The notes under the pieces were generated by a model, which was given only the letters and a program-made list of their open reading frames with translations, did not search any database and was not told the origin of the DNA. A program made the position numbers and the translations under genes. Positions 59,675 through 62,525 of a DNA stretch of 62,525 nt are shown in pieces. Position 1 is the stretch's first letter, and every line of letters begins with the position of its first letter. Origin of the DNA: Flavobacterium orientale (GTDB lineage Bacteria; Bacteroidota; Bacteroidia; Flavobacteriales; Flavobacteriaceae); assembly GCF_014638005.1 (NCBI RefSeq), contig NZ_BMFG01000002.1:1-62525 (forward strand), given 5' to 3'.

Positions 59675-61000
59675 TTACAGCAGTTTTTGACGAAGTGTTT
59701 TCCGGTCAATTTGAAGAATCTCTGCCGCTTTGGTTTTGTTGTTGTTTACAGCTGATAACACTTTTAAAATGTATGCTTTTTCAATTTCGCGAAGTGGTTT
59801 CAAATAATCACTATCTGATGGTTGTTTGTATTTTAATTGTTTAGGTATTAAATCAACATCGATTTCGTGATCACACATCACAATTAATCGTTGCATGATA
59901 TTTTCTAATTCCCGAACGTTTCCCGGCCAATCATGACGGGTTAGAATGTCTATTGCTTTTGGAGTAATGGTAATGTTCGATTTTCCATATTCTTTTTCAT
60001 ATTTCTTTATGAAGGTATTGATTAATGGTACTACATCCGATTTTCGATTTCGTAAAGGTGTCGATTCAATACTCACCACATTCAATCGATAATATAGATC
60101 TTCTCTGAAAGTTCCGGATTTAATCATATTTTGTAAGTTGCTATTGGTAGCAGAAATAATTCTAATTTCAATTTTTTCTGGTGTTTGAGAACCAACCATT
60201 GTGATTTCTTTTTCTTGCAAAACCCTCAATAATCGACTTTGAACTGTTAAAGAGGCATTTCCAATTTCATCTAAAAAAATAGTTCCGCCTGCAGCCACAT
60301 GAAACAAACCTTTTTTCGTTTCATTTGCACCGGTAAAAGCTCCTTTTACATAACCAAATAATTCCGATTCAAGTAAAGTTTCCGGTATTCCACCACAATT
60401 TACAGTTATAAATGGTTGTGATGCAAAACGACCATTGTAGTGAATTGCTCTTGCAATAAGTTCTTTTCCGGTACCGCTTTCACCTTCGATTAAAACAGTT
60501 ACACGATTGTCTTTTACACGTTCAATTACGTCAATTAATTTGAAATGTTCTTCAGAATCACCTACAATTCCGGCATAAAATGTTTCTTTTAAAACTTTTT
60601 TCTCGATAGATTGATTCGAATTTTGAACAGCATTCTTCAAACAATTTTGAACTGCTTTTTTTAATTCTTCACTTGTAAAGGGTTTGATTAAATAATCTAA
60701 AGCTCCTGATTTTACTGCGTTTATCGCCGTATCAACAGATGGAAAACCAGTGATAACTAATTTTGGAATGGAAGGAAAATGTTCCGAAGCATATTTGATT
60801 AATTCTATCCCATTAATTTCCGGCATTTGCAAATCGGTAATCAGTAAATCAATGGAAGTTGATTTTAAAACCTCAATTGCCTCATTTACTGAAGAAGCTT
60901 TGTATGTATGAAAATTAAATGATTTCAAATTGCGTTGAAGCAGTTCCAACATATCATAATTATCATCCACAATTAAAATATTTTCTTTTTTAAGTTTCAT
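59675..61000 (-). CDS. Sigma-54-dependent response regulator, NtrC type
   Basis: A 441-residue regulator. Receiver domain with phospho-acceptor D56 (LLITDLQMPE); AAA+ domain with Walker A GESGTGKE (173-180) and the sigma-54-contacting GAFTGA (220-225); C-terminal Fis-type helix-turn-helix (AAEILQIDRKTLRQKLL). It activates sigma-54 RNA polymerase by ATP hydrolysis. It is encoded 5 bp downstream of its likely sensor kinase. A sigma-54 promoter lies just beyond its 3' end, making the gdh operon its probable target. Confidence 0.96.
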   Translation of the reverse strand: MKLKKENILIVDDNYDMLELLQRNLKSFNFHTYKASSVNEAIEVLKSTSIDLLITDLQMPEINGIELIKYASEHFPSIPKLVITGFPSVDTAINAVKSGALDYLIKPFTSEELKKAVQNCLKNAVQNSNQSIEKKVLKETFYAGIVGDSEEHFKLIDVIERVKDNRVTVLIEGESGTGKELIARAIHYNGRFASQPFITVNCGGIPETLLESELFGYVKGAFTGANETKKGLFHVAAGGTIFLDEIGNASLTVQSRLLRVLQEKEITMVGSQTPEKIEIRIISATNSNLQNMIKSGTFREDLYYRLNVVSIESTPLRNRKSDVVPLINTFIKKYEKEYGKSNITITPKAIDILTRHDWPGNVRELENIMQRLIVMCDHEIDVDLIPKQLKYKQPSDSDYLKPLREIEKAYILKVLSAVNNNKTKAAEILQIDRKTLRQKLL

Positions 61001-61005
61001 GATAA

Positions 61006-62115
61006 TTATTTTAGAGGTAATTTAATTCTGAAAATTGTTCCGTTAGGATTGTTGTCCAATGTTTCAATAATTCCTTGATGACTTTTTATGATGCCATGCA
61101 CAACACTTAATCCCAATCCGGTTCCTTCGCCAAGCGGTTTTGTGGTGAAAAACGGTTCAAATATTTTATGTTTAATTTCATCTTCAATCCCTTTTCCGTT
61201 GTCTTTAATTTCTATAACGAAATGACTTTCGGTTGAAAAAACATTCACGTGAATTTCACTTTTTGGAGGTGAAACATAAATGGCATTTAAAAGTATATTA
61301 AACAAAACTTGAGTAAGTTGAATGTTGTCAATTTGTGCTTTAATGTCATCATCCGCAAAACTAACTTTATAATTGATGTCACCTTTTTTAAAATTCGGAC
61401 CAAGCAATGTTAACGCTTGCATAATAATTGGTTTGACAGGAAAAACATTTTTATTTTGAGGCATTTCGCAGGAAAAAAACATAAGATTTTTAACTATTTC
61501 ACGAGAATAAATGGCCGCATTTATAATTTTTGAAATATCGCGATCAATTTGAGGATTGTTGTTTTGTTGCTTAATCAATTCGGCGAAGCCTAAAATATTT
61601 CCAAGTGGTGTATTCAATTCATGAGCAATTCCGGCGGTAATTTCACCTAAAATTGATAATCGATCCACTCTTTCTGCACTTCTTTTTAAATGAGCTTCTT
61701 TAATTTGGTTTTCCTTTTTTTCTAAGAAGAAACTAACTTCATAACATACTTTTTTTAATAATTTTTTTTCATCTTCCAAAAAATCATTTTCAGTAAAATC
61801 ATCTGCAGGGTAATGAATTTTTATTTCGCCAACAACGCTATTTTCAATGAGTAAATAATCTTTTACAAAAATTGTATTTTCTAACTTTTTATTAGTAGAA
61901 AAATACAACTCTTTAAAAAAAACTTCGACAATGGCCTTTTCGTGGAAACGCCAGGCTTCCTTCAGTCTCCATGCAATCGCAACAACTACTTCTTCGTTAG
62001 TCAACTCAAGCTGATTAAGAATATTAGTCACTTCATATAGACAACTTAGTTCTTTAATTCGCTCTTTTAGTTTTTCTTCTGTTGAAAATTCGCTCATCGT
62101 TACATCATTTGTCAT
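61006..62115 (-). CDS. Cytosolic sensor histidine kinase paired with the NtrC-type regulator
   Basis: A 369-residue kinase starting at ATG 62115 (a further ATG at 62097 is equally possible; the frame is open to a TTG at 62148). No membrane helix, so it senses an internal signal. The first ~150 residues look GAF-like with coiled coils on each side. H165 in AGIAHELNTPLGN is the phospho-acceptor; the ATPase domain has ILLNAIYV (N box), DNGKGIEDE (G1) and GEGTGLGLSVV (G2). It ends 5 bp before the regulator gene. Confidence 0.94.
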   Translation of the reverse strand: MTNDVTMSEFSTEEKLKERIKELSCLYEVTNILNQLELTNEEVVVAIAWRLKEAWRFHEKAIVEVFFKELYFSTNKKLENTIFVKDYLLIENSVVGEIKIHYPADDFTENDFLEDEKKLLKKVCYEVSFFLEKKENQIKEAHLKRSAERVDRLSILGEITAGIAHELNTPLGNILGFAELIKQQNNNPQIDRDISKIINAAIYSREIVKNLMFFSCEMPQNKNVFPVKPIIMQALTLLGPNFKKGDINYKVSFADDDIKAQIDNIQLTQVLFNILLNAIYVSPPKSEIHVNVFSTESHFVIEIKDNGKGIEDEIKHKIFEPFFTTKPLGEGTGLGLSVVHGIIKSHQGIIETLDNNPNGTIFRIKLPLK

Positions 62116-62300
62116 GGTTAATAATTGGGTACTATTTACCCACTTCAAAGATACCTAATCTATTTTATTGAAAAAATTATTCGTTGAAGTTTAGAGCTTT
62201 CCTTCAAAGCAATAATTTTCCGAAAATTGTAGAACGTAGTTCTTCAAAGTAAAAAGATTTAATTAAAAACCGTAAACTTTTTTAGGACAATACATTGGGT

Positions 62301-62396
62301 TGCTGCCTGATTTTGTTTTCCCTACCTAACGGCAGGCAGGCCCAGTCTGCCTAGGCAGAAGCAAAATCAGGACTTGTATCGTTATTTGGTTTTCAG
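62301..62396. repeat. Palindromic repeat, copy A (long loop)
   Basis: It starts TGCTGCCTGATTTTG, has inverted arms CCTGATTTTG (62306-62315) / CAAAATCAGG (62362-62371) and ends TATCGTTATTTGGTTTTCAG. The loop contains GGCAGGCAGGCC and CTGCCTAGGCAG, a GC-rich hairpin. A decayed relative lies at 55009-55101. Confidence 0.85.
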
Positions 62397-62468
62397 TGCT
62401 GCCTGATTTTGTTTTCCCCAGCCCTAAAGGGAGCAAAATCAGGACGTGTATCGTTATTTGGTTTTCAG
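62397..62468. repeat. Palindromic repeat, copy B (short loop)
   Basis: Directly abutting copy A, with the same start (TGCTGCCTGATTTTG), the same arms (62402-62411 and 62434-62443) and the same end (TATCGTTATTTGGTTTTCAG), but a different loop: CCCCAGCCCTAAAGGGAG. That loop matches the loop of the palindrome at 52255-52335. Confidence 0.88.
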
Positions 62469-62525
62469 TTGGGGGTTGGGTTGCCGGGAGGCACATAAAA
62501 AGATTTGTGCGGCGGTATTTTTTGC

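Larger units (their letters stand above)
62116..62525. other. Right-edge intergenic region dominated by repeats
   Basis: About 410 bases up to the window edge without a credible gene. The first 185 bases are AT-rich leader of the kinase gene, with no clear promoter. From 62301 two adjacent palindromic repeats follow. The final ~55 bases contain GCACA/TGTGC in a hairpin followed by TATTTTTT, possibly a terminator cut by the edge. Confidence 0.55.

Overview
The window is AT-rich chromosomal DNA from a member of the Bacteroidota, most likely a Flavobacterium-like flavobacterium. The signs are: a type IX secretion (T9SS) C-terminal sorting domain on two exported enzymes; a TonB-dependent receptor paired with a DUF5689 lipoprotein; a complete Bat (Bacteroides aerotolerance) operon; very weak Shine-Dalgarno signals; and -7 boxes of the Bacteroidota type TAnnTTTG. 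No rRNA, tRNA, CRISPR array, prophage or intact insertion sequence was seen. Species-level assignment is not possible by eye.

Layout. 1-850: tail of an OmpA-family gene, its terminator, an 11-bp tandem repeat array and a small gene of unknown function. 1056-6515: surface nutrient or nucleic-acid locus (DUF5689 lipoprotein, TonB receptor, divergent exported endonuclease/phosphatase). 6579-8968: 3-hydroxyanthranilate dioxygenase and an ALDH7-family dehydrogenase. 9096-15104: small envelope proteins, PhnA-like protein, AlbA_2/metallophosphatase pair, an S23-type four-helix-bundle gene bracketed by inverted heptanucleotide arrays, aldo/keto reductase, DUF4382 lipoprotein. 15250-24198: the eight-gene bat operon (MoxR, DUF58, membrane protein, two VWA proteins, TPR, BatD, TPR-SH3). 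24182-35983: cvpA, pheS, gpsA, an M28 membrane peptidase, a GNAT-nitrilase fusion, two tandem ssb genes, a CBS protein and a deacetylase. 35983-50360: exported subtilase, metG, LD-carboxypeptidase, YraN, mfd, threonine dehydrogenase, exported endonuclease I. 50575-53756: exported globin-like lipoprotein, amtB. 54072-62115: second 11-bp-array gene, a repeat/RNA-like region, periplasmic HIU hydrolase and HbpS-like protein with a Crp-like regulator, then a nitrogen locus: a 65-aa cysteine-rich protein, glutamate dehydrogenase and a GreA/Rnk-like protein behind a convincing sigma-54 promoter, next to an NtrC-type regulator and its cytosolic kinase.

What stands out. The ordinary genes are mostly housekeeping or envelope functions. 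The unexplained structure is in short repeats: (1) 11-bp tandem arrays, one helical turn per unit, upstream of two small genes of unknown function at opposite ends of the window; (2) heptanucleotide arrays at several intergenic sites, in one case flanking the four-helix-bundle gene in inverted orientation and in another lying as a geneless miniature inside the bat operon; (3) long palindromes whose arms differ but whose central hairpins are drawn from a small shared set, including two adjacent copies at the right edge that have the same flanks but different loops; (4) a G+C-richer, highly self-complementary stretch at 55102-55250 that may encode a structured RNA. No known defence system or biosynthetic cluster was found.
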